Origin: Deinandra increscens subsp. villosa
Taxonomy: Eukaryota > Streptophyta > Magnoliopsida > Asterales > Asteraceae
DNA length: 64,000 nucleotides
Direction of reading: 5' to 3'
Assembly: GCA_039602395.1 (NCBI GenBank)
Contig: JBCNJP010000006.1
Location: forward strand, 63,583,775 to 63,647,774
The notes beneath the pieces were generated by a model. The model saw only the letters and a program-made list of their open reading frames with translations, was not told the DNA's origin and ran no database searches. The translations under genes were made by a program, and so were the position numbers. Position 1 is the stretch's first letter; every line of letters starts with the position of its first letter. Shown in pieces: positions 10,698 through 20,645 of the stretch.

Positions 10698-12403
10698 GGA
10701 GCTGCCATGTGGTGGACTCGATTAAACCGCGATTTACTGTAACTAGTGTGTTGTATTATATTTATATATACAGTTGTTGGTAATTAAAGATGCTTTGTTT
10801 TGTAGAAGATGGGAGTTAGCATGGTATGATTGTGAGAGAATTGTAATTGTGTGACATTATCTCAATAGGAGCCAAATACAAGAGTCTAGTAAACATTTAT
10901 GTACTTCTTTTTATAGAGCTGGCTAAAATTTTATAAGTGAAGGGTCGCTATTTTATATATAATAGCACAAAGAGCCATCCTTGTAATAAGACATCAACGT
11001 ACACATTATATATATAACAATTTATGAATTTTACGAATATTACGAATGTGACGCCTCTTACAATTGTTACTATTCATAAGTGTATAAAAAACATATTATA
11101 CATCGTTTAAGCTTTTTATTTATCAATGTTTTCCTCCAACAATGATATAAAGTTTATACGTGATCTAACGCCTCCACCGTACCGTACGTATCCAAATCCT
11201 TTATATTTTGGTTTTATTGATCATTGATTTTGTTCATCTTTTTACTGTGAATGATTTTAGTCTTTATAAAAACTTTAATTGACTTCAAATATACACATTT
11301 AATAGAAATCAGTTAATTATTTATATTTTGGTTGAAGTTGTTAAAGCATCGTTGTTGTGATGACAATGCTAATAAACAACATTTGTTTTCCCTTTCCCCC
11401 TCTCCAACAAGCAAAACAAGAGGAATAAAAGAATATTAAGATCCGTTGGATTTAGAACCAATAATTATTTGACTATTTGGTCAAACAATATCAAACGAAA
11501 TTTTAATTTCATATTTTACGAGTTTAAATTTTTTAATTTATTTGAAGAATATGAAAATCAGAAAATACGACTTAATTGTATTTGAGAAAAAATAAATTGG
11601 TTAAAAAAGTATTTCCATAAAATTGTCTCCTTGATGACAGGTTGAGCAGTTAAACCAAAAATATTCCTTCCCTAATTGTGGATGCGGTTTTGAAGATATT
11701 ACTTTAGTGCAATTTTGAGAACATTACTTCTAATCGGGCTGATATGAACTTATATACAAATTGAATGGCTTAGAACATAAATATAAGGGGTGCGTGTGTG
11801 TTAGTGATAGTGTTATTACACATAGGAAATATGCTCTTGAATCTTGGCATATTATGGTGGAAAGAATGAACTGTGGAATCTGATAACCCAGAATTACCAT
11901 ATAGATTACAGTATAATGAAGATAGCATGGAAACATTGATATAGCCCTTGTAAGAGAGCGCAATACTTGTTTTGTGTGTGGTCGCACATATGGAACCAAT
12001 TGTTGCTTCAAAATCCTAACATGACAGTTGGAATGAGATGCAATGCATGAGAGCGACTCATCTAGCTCAAATTCTCATTGGAGATGTCATATCATTTCTC
12101 TTCTTCTCGAGCACATGAGCCACATCAATAAGAAACTCGTTAGAGGAGCTAAAGCTTGAGCTCCGTACGTACTATGACGCTCAAGTGGATAACTGGACTT
12201 GCCAAATATAGATTCTTTGCACTCCCCCCCCCCCCCCCCCCCCGAGCAACACAACCCAGTGGTTGCTCAACCCCATATTTCTAAACTGGACTTGTCACGT
12301 TCAAATAGCTAAGATGCAGACAGCTGATACAACCACAAACCAAGAACAGACGCAATCTCATGGGAATGAGATCTAACCATACGGATCTCAAAGCCATAAC
12401 CTG
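10698..12403. other. Intergenic DNA, no gene seen
   Basis: AT-rich, with no credible coding sequence. A 20-bp poly-C run lies at 12224-12243 (poly-G on the minus strand). Confidence 0.55.
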
Positions 12404-12780
12404 AAAACAGACGTCCCAAAGGACCAAATGTTCCGTAGTACCAGATGTTTCACATAATCTGACGTCACGTAGGATTAGAATTGTCTCGAAAGATCGGATG
12501 TCCCGAAGGACCTGATGTCCTGAAGGACCTGGTTTCCCAAAGGACTAGACATAACAGAAAGGTTCACATGATGTTTATATAAACAAAATCAGATATAAAC
12601 ATGTATGACATAATAAAAATAAACATGATGACTAGATGACTGGACAAACTCGATGATAATAATTGACCAGATAACTAGATCAAATAGCAGAAGATAACTG
12701 ACCAGGTAACTGGATAGGATACTGGAAGATAACATAATAAACTAGCAGACTAACTCACCAGGTAACTGGATAGAATAATG
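12404..12780. repeat. Two degenerate minisatellites
   Basis: From 12404 to about 12550 a unit of about 18-20 bp of the form GATGTCCCGAAGGACCT recurs with substitutions about seven times. From about 12630 to 12775 a different unit (GACCAGGTAACTGGATAG and variants) recurs. Both probably belong to the leader of the LTR-element remnant whose 5' LTR lies at 28952-29231 (minus orientation), now split by the Gypsy insertion. That assignment is an inference from order and orientation. Confidence 0.5.
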
Positions 12781-13282
12781 AAAATTTTAACGGATTTTTG
12801 GTTTCACAGATTTAATAGAATATTGTGGTAAAGTTAACAGAAAGTAACAGAACATTGTGATGGAACAGAGTTCTATTAAGTAGTTAACAGAGATAACGAT
12901 GAAATTTCACAAATGGAGTACAGAGCCCTGTGAGCTGCGATGAGTTATGTGTTTTTGCTCGAGGTCCCCAATGCTGAAATTGACCATACAGATGGGTTTG
13001 GGCAGCTCTGGCGATCTCAGAGTCGAAGTCCGGCAGAAATCCGACGACAGATAGGATCACAAAAATGTTCCAAAATTTATGTGTTTCATCTGTGATTTTG
13101 CCAAAGTACTCGAACACCGAAATTGATAACTCAGATAGACTCAGGGAGTCCGACGACAGCTGGCGACGAAGCGCGACGGCGTTCCGGTGGTCCACACGCT
13201 CACACGCGCCAGAGAGTAGGCAAAGACAGCGGCGCGTGGGAGGTCTCAGGCGGTGCGTGGCGATGTTTTAAGGAATGAAAAT
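12781..13282. other. GC-richer stretch left of the Gypsy insertion, probably old LTR-element interior
   Basis: About 12900-13265 is clearly GC-richer than its surroundings. The minus strand has an open stretch of about 100 codons here with no family resemblance that I recognise. It sits where the interior of the minus-oriented LTR remnant should continue beyond the inserted Gypsy element. I do not call a gene. Confidence 0.35.
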
Positions 13283-13287
13283 TTTAG

Positions 13288-15559
13288 TGTAACAACGCTA
13301 ACAATTTTAACTAATTCGTTAACAATATTTAACTTGAAAAGTGGTCCCAGAAAATTTTGTTGAAAAATGTTCGTTAATATGATAACGTGTTGCATTTTCA
13401 ACCACGTGTACAATAGATCGAGTTTCAAAATACAAGTTAATTCAAGTACAGTTACTTCCGAAAGATAACCAAAAACGCATTGAGTTCATCAAAACATTAG
13501 CAATCTGAGTGTTCGGTTCACTTGAGCTCGACGGGATCCGTTGCTAATTGGTGTTTTTACCTGCAGTTTAGTCACGCCCCATTAGTACGTAACAACTAGG
13601 AAAGTTAGAACGACATGTAAGCATTGAAACAGGGCCAAAATTTCGGATTTGTCACTGCTCCACCGTAAGCTACGCTGGCCACCGTAGCTTACGGTGGCTC
13701 CAGCTAGCTTACGGTGTCCCAAAGCTGGGCTACGGTGGGTGCCGGGCTGCAGGGGCCACCGTAGCTTACGGTGGCACCGTAAGCTACGGTGGTACCTGTA
13801 TTTTGGTACCCCGTTTTGGTTCTTTTTCCGCTTATCTGATCCAGATACGATTCCCACCCTTTATTAAGTTAATAACACATAATTTGAGCTCTAGAACTTG
13901 CTAGGACTCAAAATTTAGACACGATCCAAATACCCGTCGTTACATTGCCTTTACTTACCCGGTTGACCCGTTAAGAGCCAACCCATGCCACCAATCGTCC
14001 GAGATTACAAATGACCCCCGACCTTGGACATTCAAGAATTTGACATGATCACAATACACCAGATTGCAACATGACTCCTACCATTAACACCACATGGATT
14101 TCAATAATTTCTAAGGAGCATTTCCAATATAACATCTCTATGTCACCTATGTAAGAATTCTAGAACACTAATTAGAATTAGACATCTTACATATGTGTAT
14201 AACCATCCTTGCCATACACCAAGGACCCAATTAGCCCTTGATGTATCTTCGGATCAATTATCCGATGGCTAAAGCATGCGGAGAGTAGGCAAATCAACCC
14301 AATTTGGTTGACTTAGCCACTTCCTCCTTCCCTCTATGAGAAAATCAATTTATTCCCTCATGAGGTGAAGACTTATCCTTTTCTACCCACTATGGTCCAT
14401 AACCAAATGTAAGGTGTCTATAATCATTACTTACTAGTATAACGAACAAGATATACGTTACCTCGATTGCTTGACGATCCACTACCGCTAGCGTGTGCTT
14501 GGTTACTCCCTTCGAAGCCTTGATTGCCTATATTATCAATAGCTCATCAAGACCATAGCCATAACAAGAATTTTACAACCATGGCATCAATTATAAGATA
14601 TCACCCAATCATGGTGTCATCAATAATTTCACAAATCTATCATCATGTAAGACCTCAATTAACCCAAGTTCACCATTCGAGCATCCTTACCAACATTTCA
14701 TAATTTTTACTATTATACAACTCGTTTTATCACGGGATCATTGTCACATGCCTTCTATGATTTCCTAGCCACAATTCATGGAAATTTACTCAATTATAGT
14801 TTAAGGATCTTCACACCCATTTCATCAAACACATGGTAGGCATTGTCTATGTTATTAGTCCTAACTTGGTTTTCATGTTTGCTAATCACCATCTCACCTC
14901 TATTAAGTGAGATTCAAGTCCAAAACATGTATTAACACACAATGTTCACAGGAAATTCACATATACACACAATTTAGCTCATTGTCTATGAACCCCCAAT
15001 TGGGTTTTTCGCAATTCATGGGCTAGTCACCAAGTTGGGAGGCTAGCCCTCCTAATACACTATCTACATGTGTACAAGCATCACAATTTCAGCATATAGC
15101 AAGCAGAACCCATCAATTTCGTGATTCACACAAGGATTCACGATTTCCTACACATGCATCTAAGTAGGAGTTTCACTTACTTGATCAATTAGATGGTAGG
15201 ATTCAAGGATTTCTCTTCCTAATCCACACACATGCACAGAAATCGCAGGTAACAAGAGGAGGAGCCAGAATTTCGAGATTTAGAGGTGGAGAGGAGGCTG
15301 GGTTCGATCAACAGGAGGAGATGTCGATCTCCTCTTGTTTCCAGCCTTTTTCTCTAACCTAGTTTGCACAAATTGCACTTTAGTCCCTCCACTTCTAATT
15401 CTTTTATAATATTAACCTAAGGTGACAATTTCACATTTAATCCCCACATTATAACTTATTTATGTAAGGTTCTAGCAAGTATAGGTTTCTATTAAACCCC
15501 ACGTTAAGTTTACACAAAGTTTAACGGAAATTCAAATTTACGGAATTCGGGTTGTTACA
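13288..15559 (-). repeat. 3' LTR of Gypsy element
   Basis: 2272 bp, downstream LTR in element orientation. Differences from the other LTR that I can see: one substitution near 13614, a 2-bp indel near 14819 and one substitution near 14993. It contains the hairpin cluster at 13660-13792. Confidence 0.95.
13660..13792. repeat. Hairpin cluster in LTR (ACCGTAGCTTACGGTGG family)
   Basis: Six or more direct and inverted copies of CACCGTAGCTTACGGTG. The last pair, at about 13756-13792, forms an almost perfect hairpin (CCACCGTAGCTTACGGTGG then CACCGTAAGCTACGGTGG). The same block is in the other LTR at 26747-26879. The cluster is much GC-richer than the rest of the LTR. Confidence 0.85.
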
Positions 15560-15560
15560 A

Positions 15561-15573
15561 CTCCACCCCCCTT
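15561..15573 (-). other. Polypurine tract of Gypsy element
   Basis: The minus strand reads AAGGGGGGTGGAG next to the 3' LTR boundary, the usual position for second-strand DNA priming. Confidence 0.75.
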
Positions 15574-15599
15574 AAAGGGGTTTCGTCCCCGAAACGAAA

Positions 15600-16961
15600 T
15601 CACGTACCGAATAAGTGAGGATAGTAGCGTTGCATTTCTTCCTCGGATTCCCAAGTTAGATCCGATCCTTTCCTATGCTCCCATTGAACCTTCACTTGGT
15701 TTACTTCTTTGTTTCTCAGCCGCTTAACCTTACGATCCAGGATCGCAATAGGCCTCTCGACATAGTTAAGCTTATCATCAATCACTAAATCATCGAGTGG
15801 CACATAGGCGCTCTCGTCGGCAAGACACTTCCTCAAATAGGACACGTGGAACGTATTGTGAATGCCGCTTAGCTCCTCTGGCAATTCCAGTTGATAAGCC
15901 ACCTTGCCCACACGCGCAAGGATTTTGAAAGGTCCAATGAATCGAGGACTTAGCTTGCCTCGCTTCCTAAAACGAATCACACCTTTCCACGGGGAGACCT
16001 TTAACATGACATAGTCTCCCTCTTGGAACTCTATTGGTCTCCTTCTCTTATCCGCATAAGATTTTTGTCTATCTTGCGCGGCTTTTAATCGTGCCCTCAC
16101 GATGTCGATCTTGGCCGACGTTTCCCGAACCACCTCGCGGCTACTTAGCTCGCGTTGGCCCACTTCACCCCAACATACGGGTGTTCGGCACCTTCTACCA
16201 TACAACATCTCGAACGGAGGCATCCCAATACTCGAGTGATAGCTATTATTGTAGGCAAATTCTACAAGTGGCAAGTGTCGGTCCCAATTCCCCCCGAAAT
16301 CAATAACACATGCCCGAAGCATGTCTTCCAACGTTTGGATGGTCCTCTCGCTTTGGCCATCGGTTTGGGGGTGATATGCTGTGCTGAGGTGCAATCTAGA
16401 ACCCATTTCCTCCTGGAATCCTTGCCAAAATTCCGATGTGAACCGGGTGTCCCGGTCCGATACTATGGAGACCGGTACCCCGTGGCGAGACACAATTTCG
16501 TCAATGTAAATATCAGCCAATTTCTCCGATGAGGACTTCTCCCGAATAGGGAGAAAGTGTGCACTTTTGGTTAGCCGATCCACAATCACCCAAATGGCGT
16601 CGTGGTTTCTGGCCGTTCTTGGCAGCTTGGTTACCAAGTCCATAGTCACATGTTCCCATTTCCACACGGGGATTTCCAAGGGTTGCAACTTCCCGTATGG
16701 TCTTTGATGTTCAGCCTTGACTTGTAGACAAGTCAAGCATCTCTCGACGTACTTGACTATGTCGCGTTTCATCCCGGGCCACCAATAATTGGCCTTTAAA
16801 TCGTTATACATCTTTGTTGCCCCCGGGTGTACCGTGTACCGAGACTTATGGGCCTCGTCTAATAACATATTCCTCATATCACATGAGCTGGGAACCCAAA
16901 CTCGCCCAAAGCGAGTCTTTATTCCACTTTCTTCGTCTACTAGATCTTTTACTTGGCCCAC
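15600..16961 (-). CDS. Gypsy pol 3' part: integrase with chromodomain-like tail
   Basis: 453 codons open, from an internal Met. Residues about 45-79 are the HHCC zinc-binding domain (HPGATKMY...CLTC). The integrase core carries D108, D169 and E205, the D,D-35-E triad that joins element cDNA to host DNA. A GPF-type module (about 330-345) and a C-terminal chromodomain-like segment ending WESEEEMQRYYPHLF follow, as in Tekay/Del chromoviruses, where it directs integration into heterochromatin. It is not a free-standing gene. It is the C-terminal part of a polyprotein cut off from RT by a nested insertion and a frameshift. Confidence 0.93.
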   Translation of the reverse strand: MGQVKDLVDEESGIKTRFGRVWVPSSCDMRNMLLDEAHKSRYTVHPGATKMYNDLKANYWWPGMKRDIVKYVERCLTCLQVKAEHQRPYGKLQPLEIPVWKWEHVTMDLVTKLPRTARNHDAIWVIVDRLTKSAHFLPIREKSSSEKLADIYIDEIVSRHGVPVSIVSDRDTRFTSEFWQGFQEEMGSRLHLSTAYHPQTDGQSERTIQTLEDMLRACVIDFGGNWDRHLPLVEFAYNNSYHSSIGMPPFEMLYGRRCRTPVCWGEVGQRELSSREVVRETSAKIDIVRARLKAAQDRQKSYADKRRRPIEFQEGDYVMLKVSPWKGVIRFRKRGKLSPRFIGPFKILARVGKVAYQLELPEELSGIHNTFHVSYLRKCLADESAYVPLDDLVIDDKLNYVERPIAILDRKVKRLRNKEVNQVKVQWEHRKGSDLTWESEEEMQRYYPHLFGT

Positions 16962-17178
16962 AATCCGCTCTTTTTCAGGTTTTCTTCTTTGACTGCTTCA
17001 ATTTGGGCCTCCTTGATCCGAGCTATCAAGTTAGAAGTCACCACCAGTTGCATAGATCTCACTTTAATGGGCGCATAGTCCCCCTTTCGGCTTAGAGCAT
17101 CGGCTACCACATTAGCCTTGCCCGGGTGATAGTGAATCTCGCAGTCATAGTCCTTGATCGTCTCAAGCCATCTGCGTT
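16962..17178 (-). pseudogene. Gypsy pol linker (end of RNase H), frameshifted
   Basis: The minus strand continues the RNase H domain from the insertion edge (RWLETIKDYDCEIHYHPGK, then ADALSRK) and runs towards integrase. It then reaches a stop in its own frame, near 16950. The integrase frame takes over at the run of five A (plus-strand T run 16971-16975). One missing base there explains the shift. Five bases at the right end (17174-17178) are the target duplication of the nested element. Confidence 0.85.
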
Positions 17179-17697
17179 TGTAAGGGAATAATTTGTGGCT
17201 TGTGTATTAAATTATCCTTTGGCGGATTATTTTGAAGGCCTATGTGTTAGAATAAGTGAAAATTAGATGGGTTATGGGTATATTAGGTCACTGGGCCATT
17301 TTAGATGTGTTTGGGCTCAATTAGAAAGTGTTTAGGGGGAGTTTAGTGGGCCTATGAGGTCAAATACGGGAATTAGAGGGATTTTAGGGTTTTGAGAGTG
17401 GCTTGTTCTCCAAGTTGGAGAATCTCTATTTAAAGAAAACCCTCCCCTCATTATTAGGTTGCTAGTCTTTTGGTGAATTGTGGTGTATTCGAAATTCTCC
17501 CTAGAGAATTTCGATCCAAGGTGTAGCAATCAATCAGTGTTCAATCTAAGTTTGTTCTTCAATCGGTTTGTTTACTTCTTGTGCTTATACTTTTCAATTA
17601 TTATCTTTTATTGTTTGTCTTGAATCAACTAGTTAAACCGGATTCCGCACGGTTTCACTAGTCCAGATATCGCGTGAGGGTTAATTTGATCCTTACA
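17179..17697 (+). repeat. 5' LTR of nested element
   Basis: 519 bp, TGTAAGGGAATAATTTG...TTGATCCTTACA. By eye it is identical to the 3' LTR. TATA-like ATTTAAAG at about 17429. Confidence 0.95.
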
Positions 17698-17699
17698 AT

Positions 17700-17712
17700 T
17701 GGTATCAGAGCC
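17700..17712 (+). other. Primer binding site (tRNA-iMet) of nested element
   Basis: TGGTATCAGAGCC, complementary to the 3' end of plant initiator methionine tRNA, two bases after the LTR. Confidence 0.95.
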
Positions 17713-17874
17713 AAGAAACGCAAGTTTCGAGGCTCTCGCGATATCGGATTCAAGTTTTTGGCAACTAACAGTTTGAGTGCTTTTGTGATTTTCAAGTTAG
17801 CAGAAGTCAGAAGTTTTTTCGCAGGTCTAGAATCAAAAACAAAGCTTTCGAGACCCTGTGGACCTGCATAGAAG

Positions 17875-18360
17875 ACTTTTCGATCCATTCAAGACTTTTC
17901 GATCAGACACTCTGATCGAAAACCCTCATCTGCTGCTCACCTTTGATCGAGAAAGACCCTTAGTGTCTTTTCGATCAGTTGTCCCTCAGTCGAAAAGTGC
18001 CAAATTGAGACTTTTCGATCGGCTGATCATAATCGAGAAGTCCCATCTTGTGACTTCTCGATCAAAAGTCTCTATCGAAAAGTACCCAGTGACTTTTCGA
18101 TCGTCGGCAATTCGCAATCGGAAAGTCCCATTTGAGACTTTTCGATCAAAGCCCCTCTTCAATCCAACCCTGTGTGATCGGAAACCCTTTTCGATCCAAC
18201 CTTGCTTGATCGGAAACCCCTTTTCGATCCAAACCTTGTGCAACCGGAAAGTACTTTTCGATCAGCCCTGTCCGACCGAAAACCCTCTTTTCGATCAACC
18301 TTTTCGACCTACCTTTCCGATCGAAAATCCTTTTCTATCCGATCGAGTCTTTCCGGTCCA
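17875..18360 (+). repeat. TTTTCGATC / GATCGAAAAG repeat leader
   Basis: Between primer site and gag, the motif CTTTTCGATC and its inverse recur well over fifteen times at about 25-35 bp spacing, with variable spacers. Because both orientations occur, the leader RNA could fold into serial hairpins. No protein is indicated. Open frames here on both strands are by-products of the repeat. Confidence 0.85.
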
Positions 18361-18374
18361 AATCAAAGAAAATC

Positions 18375-20435
18375 ATGGCACCCCTTCTACCAGGTAATTC
18401 TGTATCTTCCAGCAACCTTGAGGTATGTAATTGTTCTTGTTCTCATTGTGTGGAGGTATTTAATGCTTACAAAGAATATGAATCTAAATTTTATTATGAA
18501 TCCCTAAACTGTGAACGTGCCACTAGAGAATCAAATAATTTCAAAGATATGGCTAAAGTAAATAGGGAAAAGTTTGAAGCAGCTAAGCTTGATGTGACAA
18601 ACCTTGACAATCAATTAAGTGACACTAGAGTTCGGTTAAGAGTGGCAAATACTAAAGTGGAAGAACTAACTAAAGAGGTAGAAGGATTAAGAGATCAACT
18701 TGCTAAAGCTCAAAGTAAATTAGAATCAAATAATGTAATTCAATCTAAAATGATGGAAGCAAGATCTCTTTTCTATAACTCTGATGTTAGGATGAAGTAT
18801 GTTCAACAAAATTCAGGTTTAGGTTTTGGGGATGATATCAAAGAAGAAACATCAACTCACACTGTCCCCATGCCCCACATGCATGAAATGATTTCTGAAC
18901 ATATACCGTCAAAGGGGACAATAGATTCTTTAGCTGACATTGACAAAAGACTTTCTGAATGTCCTATTAAAATTACTGCTCCTATTTCTAACTCAACTAC
19001 TTCTTGTGCAGATACAAAAAATAAAGAAGCAGGTTCTGAGGGAGAAAGTGTTGGCATTGAGAGTCAAAAGTTTCCTGACTTTAAAACTGAAATTTTTGTG
19101 TCAAATAAGTCTGAGTCTGATTTGAGCTTTGCTAAGTCTGATGTTTTTGACAAAACTTCTGTTTGTGGTACTTTTAATTTCGGTGGTTGTGATCCTAAAC
19201 TTTCCAAACCTTTGAGGAAAGTCAGGATTTTGAGAAAGGATAAGGGACCACAGGTTGCTGGTCCTAAGCCTACCGATCCCAATTTGGTTGGTTTGAATGA
19301 TTGTGTGAATGTGTGTGCTAATGTTTGTGATAATGCTAGTAATATGCAGAATGTGCAGAACGTGCAGAATGTGCAGAATGTGCAGGAGGCCAGACCACAT
19401 GACTTTATCCCATATCCTGAGGTAAATTCTGTGTATGACCAATTTGTGCCAGTACAGCGGGAGTATGTGCTAACAACTAGGCCCAATGGCAAAGTTGTGT
19501 GGATCCACAAAAATTCCAAACCATCTTGGGTATCCACAGGGAAGAAATATTCCCAAGCTCCCGCATACCCAAAGAAGCAGTCCTGCCATATGTGTGGGAA
19601 TCCTGGACATGTGGCAAGAAATTGTTTATGTAGGCCATATGAACCCTACTACCCTAAAACTCATTTGCAAAACTACCAAGGGCAATCATATGGTGGCACA
19701 AACCACAAACCTGGCCACAGAAAGGTAAATTCTCAGCCAAAGGTACCTACAGGCCCAAAGGTATCTAAAGTGACCAAAGAATCTGCACCTTCACACCCTA
19801 AGGTGCAGAGACATGTACCTTCACAACCAAAGGTACACAAGGGGACCAAAAAGCCTGCACCTTCAATCCCTAAGGTGCAGAAGTCTGTACCCCTGCAACC
19901 AAAGGTACAGAAAGTTAACCAAAAGCCTAAGTCACCTCAACATCCAACCAAAACTGATTTCAAAAGTCATAAATTGAATGATTCTGTTAACAAATCAGTT
20001 GTTGCTTTAAAACCTATTTGGGTTCCCAAACATGGTGGTCTTTCTGAGAATAATCAAGAGAGGTGGAATGTGAAAAAGGTGGTAAATCAGTGTTACCTAC
20101 CTAAAGGGGTGTATAAGAAGCACTCCAAACAATTTGATGAAGTTAAAAATGATAAATCAAACATTTATCAAATTCCACCTAAAAGGCCACAGGGTAAAGG
20201 GAAAGAAAACAATCAGCCCACGAATGTCATTTCCAATGATGGTCGTGTGAATTCTAATGAACCCACAAAGCCCACACCAAAGTCCACCAAAAACTACACC
20301 AAGAAACCCAAATCAAAGGCACCTACAATCCCAAGTATCAATCTTTCAGAGAGAATGTGCTTAAAAGAAATAACTTTCAATGACTCTGCAGGTATACCCA
20401 GAACAACAATGGCCTGGGTACTTATGGTTAACTAA
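18375..20435 (+). CDS. Gag-like nucleocapsid protein of nested Copia-derived element
   Basis: 686 aa from the first ATG after the repeat leader. A charged coiled-coil region lies at about residues 45-125. A CCHC zinc knuckle (CHMCGNPGHVARNC, about 400-415) is the RNA-binding signature of Gag nucleocapsids. A Lys/Pro-rich tandem region of the type PKVQKxVPxQPKV follows at about 455-525. A 12-nt codon repeat giving NVQ repeats lies at about 19340-19384. The usual Copia UBN2 capsid domain is not evident at the N terminus, so Gag itself may be shortened. It ends where full Copia polyproteins would continue into protease. Confidence 0.88.
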   Translation: MAPLLPGNSVSSSNLEVCNCSCSHCVEVFNAYKEYESKFYYESLNCERATRESNNFKDMAKVNREKFEAAKLDVTNLDNQLSDTRVRLRVANTKVEELTKEVEGLRDQLAKAQSKLESNNVIQSKMMEARSLFYNSDVRMKYVQQNSGLGFGDDIKEETSTHTVPMPHMHEMISEHIPSKGTIDSLADIDKRLSECPIKITAPISNSTTSCADTKNKEAGSEGESVGIESQKFPDFKTEIFVSNKSESDLSFAKSDVFDKTSVCGTFNFGGCDPKLSKPLRKVRILRKDKGPQVAGPKPTDPNLVGLNDCVNVCANVCDNASNMQNVQNVQNVQNVQEARPHDFIPYPEVNSVYDQFVPVQREYVLTTRPNGKVVWIHKNSKPSWVSTGKKYSQAPAYPKKQSCHMCGNPGHVARNCLCRPYEPYYPKTHLQNYQGQSYGGTNHKPGHRKVNSQPKVPTGPKVSKVTKESAPSHPKVQRHVPSQPKVHKGTKKPAPSIPKVQKSVPLQPKVQKVNQKPKSPQHPTKTDFKSHKLNDSVNKSVVALKPIWVPKHGGLSENNQERWNVKKVVNQCYLPKGVYKKHSKQFDEVKNDKSNIYQIPPKRPQGKGKENNQPTNVISNDGRVNSNEPTKPTPKSTKNYTKKPKSKAPTIPSINLSERMCLKEITFNDSAGIPRTTMAWVLMVN

Positions 20436-20439
20436 TCTC

Positions 20440-20645
20440 TCACCTTGTGCAGGAACAGTTAAGGAGGACTTCCATTAACTTATTTGTTTTTGAAAGTGAT
20501 TGTTCCAGGCACAGGATAGAAGACATCTCTCAACTACATGACATGCAAATTCTCATTTGTAGGGATGTTCTTCTGGTAAGAGGTAAATCTAGCAAAATCA
20601 GCAAGGTACTGTCTAAATTGTTTGTTTCTTGGCAAATCTGATGAG
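20440..20645 (+). pseudogene. Eroded Copia protease remnant
   Basis: An open stretch reads ESDCSRHRIEDISQLHDMQ, which aligns with the Copia protease motif DSGCSRHMTGD-x-SQL. The catalytic Asp has become Glu and the Gly has become Asp, and a stop separates it from gag. It is the last trace of pol, which shows the element descends from an autonomous Copia element. Confidence 0.7.

Noticed and set aside
12884..13195. Minus-strand 103-codon frame next to the Gypsy element
   Set aside because: No recognisable domain. It lies in the presumed interior of an old LTR element and its open frame can be chance in GC-rich DNA.
13582..13857. 91-codon frame in the Gypsy LTR, repeated at 26669-26944
   Set aside because: It is produced by the palindromic hairpin cluster and sits in an LTR, so it is not a protein gene.
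17658..18507. Overlapping frames on both strands in the TTTTCGATC leader, including 179 codons from 17858
   Set aside because: The repeat composition keeps frames open on both strands, and the product is a low-complexity run of repeated motif translations.
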